DNA from: Alishewanella jeotgali KCTC 22429
GTDB taxonomy: Bacteria > Pseudomonadota > Gammaproteobacteria > Enterobacterales > Alteromonadaceae
Reading direction: 5' to 3'
Assembly (NCBI RefSeq): GCF_000245735.1
Contig: NZ_AHTH01000051.1
Span: 1 to 55,182 of the forward strand
DNA length: 55,182 nucleotides
Shown: piece by piece, positions 18,869 through 26,901 of the stretch
Layout: each line of letters starts with the position of its first letter
Position numbering within the stretch: the stretch's first letter is position 1
Notes under the pieces: model-generated
The model's database searches: none
What the model saw: the letters and a program-made list of their open reading frames with translations, nothing else
What the model was told of the DNA's origin: nothing
Position numbers and translations under genes: made by a program

Positions 18869-20281
18869 ATGAAACGTGAACAATTCAGTTCCAGCCTTGG
18901 CTTTATTCTGGCCGCGGCCGGCTCCGCCGTTGGTATCGGTAATCTGGTCGCCTTTCCGGTAATGGCCAGTAAAAATGGCGGTGCCGCCTTCCTTATCATG
19001 TACGCGATTTTTGTGTTCTTTATTTGTTTACCCGTGATGCTGGCCGAAATGAGCCTGGGGCGTCACACCCGGCAAAACCCACTTGGTGCTTACACCCAAA
19101 TTGGTCAAAACCGCGCCTGGCGTACTGTCGGTTGGTTATCGGTGATTACGCCCTTTATGATTGGAGTGTTTTATCTGGTGATCACGGTGTGGATTGCCGG
19201 TTATCTTGGTAAAGCCGTGTTAGGCCAGCTCGACCAACTGGCGGATCCTGAGGGTTTCGGTGTCTTTATTAACAGTAATGAACTCTTTGTGTATATGGCG
19301 CTGGTGGTCGGCTTAACCTTTTTAATTCTGCAGGGTGGTGTCAAAAAGGGTATCGAAAAGGCGACTACGGTATTAATGCCGGCACTGTTTATCATGCTAA
19401 TTGCACTGGTCATTTACGTGCTGACACTAGATAACGCCATGTTAGGCGTGAAGTTTTTCCTAATCCCGGATTTTACTAAGCTTACCGGTGAAGTCCTAAA
19501 TGGTGCCCTGGCGCAGGCATTCTTCTCGTTATCACTAGCAATGGGCATCCTGATTACTTATGGCTCTTATATCCAAAAGCATGACAATATCGTCTCAGCC
19601 GGTAAAACCGTGGCAGGTTTATCGTTGTTAGTTGCCGCTTGTTCCGGCCTGCTGATCCTGCCTGCAGTATTTTCGTTTAATCCTGACATTCAAATCGCCG
19701 AGTTATCCGAGTCCAGTATCGGCATGATTTTTATGTTTTTGCCAAAAATTTTCCTGGCTTTACAGGCGGATATTGGTTATTTCGGTGCTTCTTTTGTCGC
19801 CGCATTCTTTTTCTTACTGGTGTTTTTTGCTGCCATGACCTCACTGGTATCCATTATCGAAGTACCGGTGGCTAGTGTGATGGACGGTAAAGGCTTAAGC
19901 CGCCGCAAGGCGCTTTACACCCTAGGTGCGGTAATGGTGGCATTGGCGGTAGTATCTGCTTTGTCGTTCGGCCGCATAGATTGGCTAAGCAATATCCTGA
20001 GCTACGGTGGCAACACCAAATCTTTCTTCGATCTGGTTTACGATATGTTCTACGAGACCATTTTGCCGTTAAACGGTTTCCTGCTGTGTCTGTTTGTGGT
20101 TTACCGCTGGAAAGCACACAATCTGGATAAAGAAATCGCCGACGGTAATCCCGGTTTTGCCGGCACAGTGCTGCAAAAATACGTTAACTTCTCTCTAGGT
20201 ACTTTTATCCCACTGATCCTGTTAATTATTTTTGTGAATACCGTCTCGACCATTTATTTTGGTAAAAACTTACTGTTCTAA
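18869..20281 (+). CDS. Sodium-dependent transporter, neurotransmitter:sodium symporter family
   Basis: A 470-residue inner-membrane protein with about twelve helices. The opening (SSLGFILAAAGSAVGIGNL followed by VAFPVMASKNGGAAFL) is the NSS family signature: the unwound first helix that holds Na+ and an amino-acid-like substrate. Helix 6 (LAQAFFSLSLAMGILITYGSY) is also conserved. Substrate is likely an amino acid, but which one cannot be told. It ends against a dispersed repeat and converges on the broken FliK-like gene. Confidence 0.93.
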   Translation: MKREQFSSSLGFILAAAGSAVGIGNLVAFPVMASKNGGAAFLIMYAIFVFFICLPVMLAEMSLGRHTRQNPLGAYTQIGQNRAWRTVGWLSVITPFMIGVFYLVITVWIAGYLGKAVLGQLDQLADPEGFGVFINSNELFVYMALVVGLTFLILQGGVKKGIEKATTVLMPALFIMLIALVIYVLTLDNAMLGVKFFLIPDFTKLTGEVLNGALAQAFFSLSLAMGILITYGSYIQKHDNIVSAGKTVAGLSLLVAACSGLLILPAVFSFNPDIQIAELSESSIGMIFMFLPKIFLALQADIGYFGASFVAAFFFLLVFFAAMTSLVSIIEVPVASVMDGKGLSRRKALYTLGAVMVALAVVSALSFGRIDWLSNILSYGGNTKSFFDLVYDMFYETILPLNGFLLCLFVVYRWKAHNLDKEIADGNPGFAGTVLQKYVNFSLGTFIPLILLIIFVNTVSTIYFGKNLLF

Positions 20282-20282
20282 T

Positions 20283-20315
20283 TGGTCAGACCGGTACCGG
20301 AGTGCTGTGGATAAG
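20283..20315 (+). repeat. Single dispersed-repeat unit (short subtype)
   Basis: This is an intact, unoccupied unit: TGGTCAGACCGGTACCGG followed by AGTGCTGTGGATAAG, with a perfect DnaA box at 20306-20314. It provides the empty-site reference for the IS insertion at 22462. The minus-strand FliK-like frame stops at its edge (20316). Confidence 0.92.
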
Positions 20316-22394
20316 TCAGGCCTGAGTGGCGATCAGGCTGGTACGGCGGCTGCCAAGGGTGTCGGGAATTTTCCCAAGCTGGCAAGCCGCCTGGCTGACA
20401 TTGAGCCCCTGCGCCTGACAGCGCTCGGTTAGCAGCGGTAAAAATTTTTCTGCTTGTTTTAGCGCGGCGGGCTGATCGGTATAAAACTGTAACTGCAGAT
20501 CCTGCGCCGCCAGCTTAGCCACTACCAATAATTGGCCATAGTGCCCCAAATCAAACTTCATCGTCAGTTGCCAGTGTTTTTGTTTGCCAGCGCCGTTCTT
20601 CTCTTTCGCTTCCCGTTGTTCCAGTAAGATCTCGCTGATCCGGCTTTCCTGCTGTTGCTGCAATGCCAGTGGAATAAACCACTGGCATTGCAGCTGTGGC
20701 AGATCGGCATTTTGTAACTGCGATAACTGCAGCAAGCTACTGTGACTGCCCAGTGCCCGCAGCAGCTGACTGGCTTGCTGACTATCCAACTGACCGATCT
20801 GCTGCGCCATAGTCTGAGTGGCACTATTGCTGCGGGATGCTTGCGCTGACGGTGGTCGCAACAAATGCCCCAGCAATAGCTGAATGGCAATAGCCAGGGT
20901 ACCGGCGCCGGTACTGGTGTTGGGCTGCAATTGCAGCGGTTGAAATTGCAGCACCGCCTGTAACTGCTGCTGCACTTCCGCGACAGTTAAAACGCGTTGC
21001 CCATCCGGTTGTGCTTGCCTGATCTGTTGTAGCAGGGCAACGACAGCCGGTGGCATCTCCGGCAGTGCCGCCAGCCGCGCCGGGCTGCTGCTAAGTAAAG
21101 GTAACAGTTGCCGCCAACCCTGCTCGGCAACGCCAGTGCTGTTATTCAGATTTACCGCTGCCGGACGCTCTGTGGCAGAGGTTTGCCATGGCAAGGGCTT
21201 CAACAAGTCTTTCTGACTTAACTGCAGTTGCTGCTCGGCGGCAATCGGCAGAATACTCAGGCTACCGGCCGGGCTTTTGCTCGCGGCAATATTTTTGGTT
21301 AACTGGTTTAACAGTTGCAGTGTGACGGTCTGCGGCGTAGTCGTGATGCCTGCAGGTAGTTTAAATGGCTCGCCGGCCAGTTGTGGCGGTGCTTCACCAC
21401 GACTAAGCTGCTGTTGTAATAACGCCAGCTGTTTTGGGTCCTGTAATAGGCGCAGCTGTGCGCTGCTAAGCGGTACCTCTGTTGCGACACCTGCCAGCAC
21501 TTTAACTTGTAGCTGCACCCCACCATCGGCCAGCGGTTGCATTTGCAGCACTAACGGAACACCGCTGGGGATGGCTGGGAGTTGTTGCAGTGGCAGACGC
21601 ACCGGGCCTTGCGCAGTTTGGATCAATAATTCCGGCCCTTGCTTGGCGTTTATTTGTAAACGGGCGAAATAATCGGCGCCAGCCTGCAGTTTGGCGCTGC
21701 TTAACTCAACTTTTACGCCACTGAGTTGTTGCAGGGCCTGATCCAGGTTCAGGGGTTTCATCGTGCTCTCCTGACTCGTCGCTGACGACCATTGTTTCAT
21801 TAGCGGCAGTTTGTCTGCAACTAAGCTTTGTAGCAAGGCCGGCTCTTTTAGCACACTGAGTGGTAAAGTTAAGCTTTTAGGGGGGTGTTCGGGTTGAATG
21901 TTTAGCTCCCCGCTGGCATTCAGGTTCAGCTGTAACGGAATTTTTGCCGCCAGCAGTGTACTGAGGGCGGATGTCATAACCTGGCTACCGGCCAGGCTGG
22001 GTGTTTCGCCGCGGTTAAGTTGTTGGGTAAGCAGGGCCAGCGCCTTGGGATCTTGTTACACAGCAACTTGGGCCGGGGTAAGAGGCACCGTGACGCTGGC
22101 TGCTGACAGGTTCAGATTTAGCTGTAGCGATGTTCTCTGGCTTAAGCTGACACTCACTGTAAGGGGCTGAGTCAGCGGCAGTGCTGGTAAATGATGCAGT
22201 GGCAAGCGCAGTTCACGCCCGCCAACTTGCAGGCGTAGCACGGGGTCAGCATCTTGTAGCAATTGCGCCGGGTAGGGCGTATTCAGTGACAGTTGGGGTT
22301 TTTGTGGCGACGGCGGCAACGGTGCCCCAACGGATAATGGCTGTAGTGGATCCATCAACCACATATCCCGGTAAGCCGAATGCAGCGGCGCCAT
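20316..22394 (-). pseudogene. FliK-like hook-length-control family gene interrupted by an in-frame stop
   Basis: Two open stretches (22394-22056 and onward to 20316) lie in the same reading frame, separated only by a TAA at 22056-22058. Together they would encode about 692 residues rich in Gln and Leu. The C-terminus (WQLTMKFDLGHYGQLLVVAK onward) resembles the Flg_hook domain of FliK. Two internal modules are related: VPLTPAQVAV-stop-QDPKALALL in the first aligns with VPLSSAQLRLLQDPKQLALL in the second, so the stop replaces a Leu codon, most simply TTA to TAA. A restart at ATG 21977 could give a 553-residue protein. FliK-like genes next to ccmA occur in other Alteromonadales and Vibrio. The family call is moderate, the stop is certain in this sequence. 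Confidence 0.8.
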
Positions 22395-22442
22395 AACTTT
22401 CCAGACCTGAGCTTGGCTTTCACCAAAAGTGCTACGGCTGAA

Positions 22443-22463
22443 CTGGTCAGACCGGTACCGGAG
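22443..22463 (+). repeat. Left half of the dispersed repeat split by the IS
   Basis: CTGGTCAGACCGGTACCGGAG joins the left end of the insertion sequence. The right half (AGTGCTGTGGATAAG, 23894-23908) resumes after the element with its DnaA box at 23899-23907. The dinucleotide AG is present at both junctions and once in empty copies. Confidence 0.92.
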
Positions 22464-22514
22464 AATAATATGAACGCCTCCACTAAAGCGTCAGGGGCGG
22501 TTATCTGAAAAGAT

Positions 22515-22581
22515 GGATACCCCTGGTCACGGCATCGTGTGCCAAAATGGTCGTTATTAACGACAGACAGCAGGGGTATCC
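22515..22581. repeat. 11-bp inverted repeat upstream of the transposase
   Basis: GGATACCCCTG (22515-22525) and CAGGGGTATCC (22571-22581) are perfect inverted copies flanking 45 bp just before the transposase ATG. They could form a hairpin covering the translation start or act as a binding site. The truncated copy at 33320 keeps only the left arm. Confidence 0.85.
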
Positions 22582-22584
22582 GAG

Positions 22585-23601
22585 ATGAAGCTTAATGTAT
22601 TCGGCGTTGATATTGCAAAAGATGTTTTTCAAATCCACTGGGTAGACAAAGCAGGCAAAGCGCGCTCAGAGAAGGTGAAACGACAGCACTTTTTGGAGTG
22701 GTTCAGCAATAAGACGTCATCACTGATTGCCATGGAAGCCTGCAGTGGTGCGCATCACTGGGGCCGCTGTTTTCAGCAGATGGGGCACCAGGTACGGTTA
22801 ATTGCTGCCCATAAAGTCAAACCCTTTGTTATTGGCAATAAGAATGACATGGTCGATGCTCAGGCGATTTGGACCGCAGTACAGCAACCCCAGATGCGTT
22901 TTGTGGCAGTAAAAAGTGTTGAGCAGCAAGCAGCACTCGCGGCACACCGGATGCGCGAGTATCTGATAAAAACCCGTACGGGTAGCATCAATGCAGTAAG
23001 AGGCTTTTTGGCTGAGTTTGGACTGGTCATAGCGAAAGGCAGAGCGGCTTTTAAACGTGAGATAGCCGGCTGCCTGGAGACGTTATCACAAAGTGTTCCC
23101 AAGGAATTCGTTGACCGGTTATATGAGCGCCTGGCCTATATCAACAAACTGGATGAGGATATTGCCGGGTTAGAGCAGCACATTACGGCTTACTTTAAGC
23201 GTTGTCCGCAATGTCAGCGGCTGGGTAAGGTGCCGGGTATTGGCGTATTAAGTGCGACGGCTATTGTTGCCACCGTAGGTGATGTCAGCCAGTTTAAATC
23301 AGGACGTGAGCTCTCCGCCTGGTTGGGCTTAGTCCCGAAACAAACGGGCTCAGGCGGCAAAGTAAAGCTTCATGGCATTAGCAAACGGGGCGATACCTAT
23401 GTGCGGACCTTATTGGTACACGGCGCCCGCTCGGCCATCACACATAATAAACACCCAAGTGAGTGGTTGCAGGGGCTCCTTATTCGTAGGCCAAAGAATG
23501 TGGTACTTCTGGCGTTAGCCAATAAAACAGCCAGAGTTGTTTGGGCATTGTTAAGCAAAGACGTCGAGTACGACGAGAACCTGTATTCACAGGTGAGTTA
23601 A
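22585..23601 (+). CDS. IS110/IS1111-family transposase (DEDD recombinase)
   Basis: The 338-residue protein has the RuvC-like DEDD N-terminal domain with Asp9 (FGVDIAKD), Glu51 (AMEACSGAHHWG), Asp88 and Asp91 (KNDMVDAQAI). The C-terminal Transposase_20 domain holds LGKVPGIGVLSATAIVA and the serine motif QTGSGGKVKLHGISKRGD, with Ser256 the probable nucleophile. These are the residues expected of a working enzyme; no frameshift is seen. IS110-family recombinases are guided by an RNA from the noncoding end of the element; here that would be the region after the stop codon. Confidence 0.95.
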   Translation: MKLNVFGVDIAKDVFQIHWVDKAGKARSEKVKRQHFLEWFSNKTSSLIAMEACSGAHHWGRCFQQMGHQVRLIAAHKVKPFVIGNKNDMVDAQAIWTAVQQPQMRFVAVKSVEQQAALAAHRMREYLIKTRTGSINAVRGFLAEFGLVIAKGRAAFKREIAGCLETLSQSVPKEFVDRLYERLAYINKLDEDIAGLEQHITAYFKRCPQCQRLGKVPGIGVLSATAIVATVGDVSQFKSGRELSAWLGLVPKQTGSGGKVKLHGISKRGDTYVRTLLVHGARSAITHNKHPSEWLQGLLIRRPKNVVLLALANKTARVVWALLSKDVEYDENLYSQVS

Positions 23602-23676
23602 TCGAAGCCGGTTAACCATAATGATTAACGATAAATGATGTAAAACTGTTTAGCGCGAAAACGTTCGCAACGATTT

Positions 23677-23691
23677 GTCAGGGCGCCTGAC
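23677..23691 (+). other. Hairpin in the IS 3' noncoding region
   Basis: GTCAGG and CCTGAC form a 6-bp stem with a GCG loop, upstream of the guide-like loop. It may be the 5' stem of the guide RNA. A further long-range complementarity joins GCAAGGGTTT (23737-23746) with AAACCCTTGC (23867-23876) and could be an alternative fold. Confidence 0.5.
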
Positions 23692-23710
23692 GTGTGATGA
23701 AAATTGGTAA

Positions 23711-23840
23711 GACCATACTTTAGTAACCTGGGCACAGCAAGGGTTTAAATACCGTCCGGAGTGTAAGGACTAAAGTCGCGGAAATCATTAGGGTCAGCGG
23801 GGGCGCGCCCCGCATTAATAAGACCGGATATAGTGCCGCA
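23711..23840 (+). ncRNA. Candidate guide RNA (bridge RNA / seekRNA) of the IS1111-type element
   Basis: The 292 bases between the transposase stop and the right end have no reading frame. ACTTTAGT (23717-23724) pairs with ACTAAAGT (23769-23776), closing a 44-base loop. Its 5' side has CACAGCA (23733-23739), complementary to the seven target bases right of the AG core; its 3' side has CCGGAGTG (23756-23763), identical to the target across the core. A second stem, GCGG (23778-23781) with CCGC (23836-23839), encloses the hairpin GCGGGG/CCCCGC (23797-23813) and, on its 3' side, ATATAG (23828-23833), identical to the element's right end plus core. The 5' donor guide is not clear. Exact RNA ends are unknown. 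Confidence 0.7.
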
Positions 23841-23893
23841 GCCCATCCAAACTCAGCACACGTTAAAAACCCTTGCAAAGGAGGCGTTCATAT

Positions 23894-23910
23894 AGTGCTG
23901 TGGATAAGTT
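23894..23910 (+). repeat. Right half of the dispersed repeat split by the IS
   Basis: AGTGCTGTGGATAAGTT carries the repeat tail and its DnaA box (23899-23907), completing the unit begun at 22443. Confidence 0.9.
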
Positions 23911-23955
23911 GCGTGGAAGATACTGATCTGGATCATGGCTAAGTACCGGTTCTGA

Positions 23956-23984
23956 TTCGCATTCGCCGCCTGTTGTGCTACTAT
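23956..23984 (+). promoter_or_regulatory. Probable ccm operon promoter
   Basis: TTCGCA (23956-23961), 17 bp, then TACTAT (23979-23984), ending 36 bases before the GTG start of ccmA. It lies downstream of the IS, so the insertion should leave it intact, although anything upstream of about 23900 has been displaced. Confidence 0.45.
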
Positions 23985-24020
23985 GCGCGCAATTTTTTGC
24001 AGAGTCGATAGTTAAGGCCA

Positions 24021-24680
24021 GTGGATCTTACTCAGTCAACTTTAAATCACACCCCAGCCGCGCTGCTCAGTGCCAGCGGGCTTAGCTGTGTCAAGCAGGA
24101 CAGGGTGCTATTCGAGCAATTATCGCTCAGTGTCAGCGCCGGGCAGCTATTACAAATCAAAGGCAAAAATGGCGCCGGCAAAAGCAGCTTATTACGTATT
24201 CTGGCCGGCTTGGCCAGACCAGAAGAAGGCGAGCTGTATTATCAGGGGCGTCCGCTATCTGACGTCAGTGCCGATTACGCGGCTAACCTGTGCTTTATTG
24301 GTCATCACAGTGGTATTCACGAGCAACTAACTGCACTGGAAAATTTACGCTTCTGGCGTGCGGCAACTGATCTGAAGCCGGCCGATGATCTGGCGTTGCT
24401 GGCCAGTTTAGGGCTGGCAGGCTTAGAGGATATTCCGTGCCGGATGTTATCGGCCGGACAGCAGCGCCGGGTATCACTTGCCCGGCTTTGGGCCAGCCGG
24501 GCACAGCTGTGGATCCTGGATGAGCCTTTCACCGCGCTGGATCAAACGGCCATCGGCACCTTGCAACAGCACTTTATCGCCCATTTAGAGCAGGGCGGCG
24601 CCATTATTCTGACCACCCATCAGCCGCTTAGCCTGCAGTATGCCGGGCTCTTTGCCCTGGAGATCCACTACCGATGGTAA
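24021..24680 (+). CDS. ccmA: Heme exporter ATP-binding protein CcmA
   Basis: CcmA is the ATPase of the CcmABCD complex, which releases holo-CcmE after heme loading for cytochrome c maturation. The 219-residue protein has a Walker A variant (GKNGAGKSSLLRIL), the signature LSAGQQRRVSLARL and Walker B LWILDEPFTALD. The start is GTG; an ATG giving a full N-terminus is not available. It is the first gene of ccmABCDEFGHI and overlaps ccmB by 7 bp. Confidence 0.95.
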   Translation: MDLTQSTLNHTPAALLSASGLSCVKQDRVLFEQLSLSVSAGQLLQIKGKNGAGKSSLLRILAGLARPEEGELYYQGRPLSDVSADYAANLCFIGHHSGIHEQLTALENLRFWRAATDLKPADDLALLASLGLAGLEDIPCRMLSAGQQRRVSLARLWASRAQLWILDEPFTALDQTAIGTLQQHFIAHLEQGGAIILTTHQPLSLQYAGLFALEIHYRW

Positions 24681-25339
24681 GCTACGGCGTCTTTTTACAA
24701 CGCGAACTGCGGCTACTGGCCCGGCAAAAGTCTGATTGGCTCAATCCGGTACTGTTTTTTATCATAGTGTTGACCCTGTTCCCGATAGGTGTTGGCCCGG
24801 AGCCCAATATGCTGCGTATAATGGCACCGGGGATAGTCTGGATCGCGGCACTGCTTAGTGTGTTACTCGCTGCCGAGCGGCTGTTTAAGGATGACTACCG
24901 TAACGGGGTGATAGAGCAACTGGTAGCAGCCCGGCACGCATTACAGCCCTTTGTACTGGCGAAAATCAGTGCTAACTGGCTAAGCACCGGCTTGCCGCTG
25001 GTACTGTTGTCACCGCTGGTGGCGCTGTTGTTTAATCTGGAGCTGCCGGCATTGCAGGCGATGGCGTTAACTCTGCTGCTTGGCACCCCGGTGCTGAGTT
25101 TATTGAGCGTGTTAGGCGCGGCCATTACGGTTTCTGCCGATAAGGGTGGGATTTTACTGGCACTGCTGATTCTGCCGCTGTATATTCCGCTGCTAATTTT
25201 TGCCAGTGCGGCGATTGAAGCTGCCAGCATGGGATTAGCATATCAGGGACAGTTGGCAATTTTAATGGCAATCGTATTGTTTGCGCTGGCACTGGTGCCG
25301 ATGGCAGTGTGCAGTGCGCTTAAGATAAATGTGAGCTGA
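24674..25339 (+). CDS. ccmB: Heme exporter membrane protein CcmB
   Basis: This inner-membrane partner of CcmA has 221 residues and six helices. Typical segments are QRELRLLARQKSDWLNPVLF at the N-terminus, PIGVGPEP and the acidic EDYRNG-like site FKDDYRNGVIEQL. Length and position fit the family exactly. The start overlaps ccmA, and ccmC begins one base after its stop. Confidence 0.94.
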   Translation: MVSYGVFLQRELRLLARQKSDWLNPVLFFIIVLTLFPIGVGPEPNMLRIMAPGIVWIAALLSVLLAAERLFKDDYRNGVIEQLVAARHALQPFVLAKISANWLSTGLPLVLLSPLVALLFNLELPALQAMALTLLLGTPVLSLLSVLGAAITVSADKGGILLALLILPLYIPLLIFASAAIEAASMGLAYQGQLAILMAIVLFALALVPMAVCSALKINVS

Positions 25340-25340
25340 T

Positions 25341-26078
25341 ATGTTTAAGTGGTTACATCCGCTGGCCAAGCCAGAAACCCTTTATCATTTTTGCGGTAAA
25401 CTTTCGCCCTGGTTAATGGCTGCCGCACTCTTTACGCTGCTGCTTGGTAATATCTGGGGCCTTGGCTTTACGCCAACCGATTACCAGCAAGGTGACAGCT
25501 ACCGTATTATCCATATCCATGTGCCGTCGGCCATTATGTCGATGGGTGCCTATATGGCCATGGCGATCGCTGCTTTTACTGCTCTGGTTTGGCAAATTAA
25601 AACCGCACAATGGGCGGTGCTGGCAATTGCACCTATCGGCGCGGTATACACCGCCATTGCTCTGCTGACCGGTATGGCCTGGGGTGAACCGATGTGGGGC
25701 GCCTGGTGGGTATGGGATGCACGCTTAACATCACAGCTCATCCTGTTATTTTTATATTTTGGAGTAATGGCATTACATGGTGCCTTCTCTGACCGGCAAA
25801 CCGGGGCTAAGGTAGCCAGTTTACTGGCTGTAATTGGTACCATTAATCTGCCCATTATTCACTTTTCAGTTGAATGGTGGAATACGTTGCATCAGGGTGC
25901 AACCATTACCAAATTTGCCAAGCCGTCGATTGATCCCAGTATGTTATGGCCATTATTAATGAGTTTACTGGCCTTTAAGCTAGTGATGTTATGGTTAACC
26001 TGTGTAAGGTTGCGTACTGCCATTCTGGAAAACGAGCAGCACAGGCCCTGGGTAAAACAACTGGTGGGTAAAGTATGA
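25341..26078 (+). CDS. ccmC: Heme-handling protein CcmC
   Basis: CcmC holds heme at the periplasmic face of the inner membrane and hands it to CcmE. It has 245 residues and six helices with the tryptophan-rich WWD motif WGAWWVWDARLTSQL, flanked by the histidine ligands in IIHIHVPSAI and LPIIHFSVEWWNTLHQG. All are intact. It overlaps the ccmD start (ATGATG around 26075). Confidence 0.96.
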   Translation: MFKWLHPLAKPETLYHFCGKLSPWLMAAALFTLLLGNIWGLGFTPTDYQQGDSYRIIHIHVPSAIMSMGAYMAMAIAAFTALVWQIKTAQWAVLAIAPIGAVYTAIALLTGMAWGEPMWGAWWVWDARLTSQLILLFLYFGVMALHGAFSDRQTGAKVASLLAVIGTINLPIIHFSVEWWNTLHQGATITKFAKPSIDPSMLWPLLMSLLAFKLVMLWLTCVRLRTAILENEQHRPWVKQLVGKV

Positions 26079-26368
26079 TGCACAGTCTTGTTGAATTCGC
26101 ACTGGTTTTTAGTGCCGCTGCAGAGCTCCCGCAGAAACTTTTTGGTCTTTTTCCGTTCTATTTCGCCAGCTTTAGCGATTTTCTACAAATGGCGAGCAAT
26201 GGTGTCAGTTATGCCTTTTATGTTTGGCTGGCCTATGCCTTAACCTATCTTTTGCTAATTGGGTTAATCATCTGGAGTTATTTTAATCATCGGCAATTTA
26301 AACAGCAGCTCGAAGCAAAATTGGCACGCGAGCAACGTGTTAAGCAGTATCAGGAGCAACAGACCTAA
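26075..26368 (+). CDS. ccmD: Heme exporter protein CcmD
   Basis: CcmD is a small single-helix subunit that stabilises the CcmC-CcmE adduct. The core [21 protein letters not shown], followed by a membrane helix and a basic Gln-rich tail, is typical. From ATG 26075 the product is 97 residues, longer than the usual 65-75; the first 25 residues could be an extension, or translation may start further in, but no better start with an SD is seen. The overlap with ccmC supports the early start. Confidence 0.88.
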   Translation: MMHSLVEFALVFSAAAELPQKLFGLFPFYFASFSDFLQMASNGVSYAFYVWLAYALTYLLLIGLIIWSYFNHRQFKQQLEAKLAREQRVKQYQEQQT

Positions 26369-26898
26369 TGCAATCAAGACGTCAGAAACGCCTGTTTTCC
26401 ATCATCCTGGTGATTGGCCTGATGGCCGGTGCCGTTGGTGCCATGCTATATGCGCTGAGTCAGAATATTAATTTGTTCTATACCCCGGGCCAGTTGGTTA
26501 GTGGCACAGGCCCAAATAAAGTGAAGCCCGAGGTAGGGCAAAGGTTGCGTCTGGGTGGCATGGTAGTGCCGGGCACGGTACAGCGTGATGAAACCAGTTT
26601 GCGGGTACGTTTTGATTTAACCGATGATAGCGGTGAAATCGCGACCATTGAGTATGACGGTATTCTGCCGGATCTGTTTCGCGAAGGGCAGGGCATAGTC
26701 GCGCAGGGCATCTTAAAAGCCCCAACGCTACTGGTCGCCTCAGAAGTATTAGCTAAGCATGACGAAGAATATATGCCGCCGGAAGTGGCCGAAGCGGTAA
26801 AAGGCATCCGCCATGTGCCACCCAGCCAGTGGCAGCAGAATCCACCGCAAAACCCGCAGCAAAATAATAGTAGCAGTACTGGCAACTACGGAGGCTAG
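26368..26898 (+). CDS. ccmE: Heme chaperone CcmE
   Basis: CcmE covalently binds heme in the periplasm and carries it to CcmF. The 176-residue protein has one N-terminal membrane anchor, an OB-fold domain and the heme-binding His131 with Tyr135 in [13 protein letters not shown]. The tail after residue 150 is Gln/Asn/Pro-rich and probably disordered. The start overlaps the last base of ccmD. Confidence 0.96.
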   Translation: MQSRRQKRLFSIILVIGLMAGAVGAMLYALSQNINLFYTPGQLVSGTGPNKVKPEVGQRLRLGGMVVPGTVQRDETSLRVRFDLTDDSGEIATIEYDGILPDLFREGQGIVAQGILKAPTLLVASEVLAKHDEEYMPPEVAEAVKGIRHVPPSQWQQNPPQNPQQNNSSSTGNYGG

Positions 26899-26901
26899 GC
26901 G

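Larger units (their letters stand above)
22462..23895 (+). mobile_element. IS110-family insertion sequence of the IS1111 group
   Basis: The element is 1430 bp (22464-23893) plus a shared AG core at each edge. Subterminal inverted repeats are perfect over 14 bp: ATATGAACGCCTCC at 22468-22481, four bases in from the left core, and GGAGGCGTTCATAT at 23880-23893, flush with the right core. Asymmetric subterminal repeats, absence of a longer target duplication and a long 3' noncoding region after the transposase are hallmarks of the IS1111 group. It sits within a dispersed repeat, between the FliK-like gene and ccmA. Empty repeat copies at 20283 and 6376 fix the boundaries. Confidence 0.93.
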
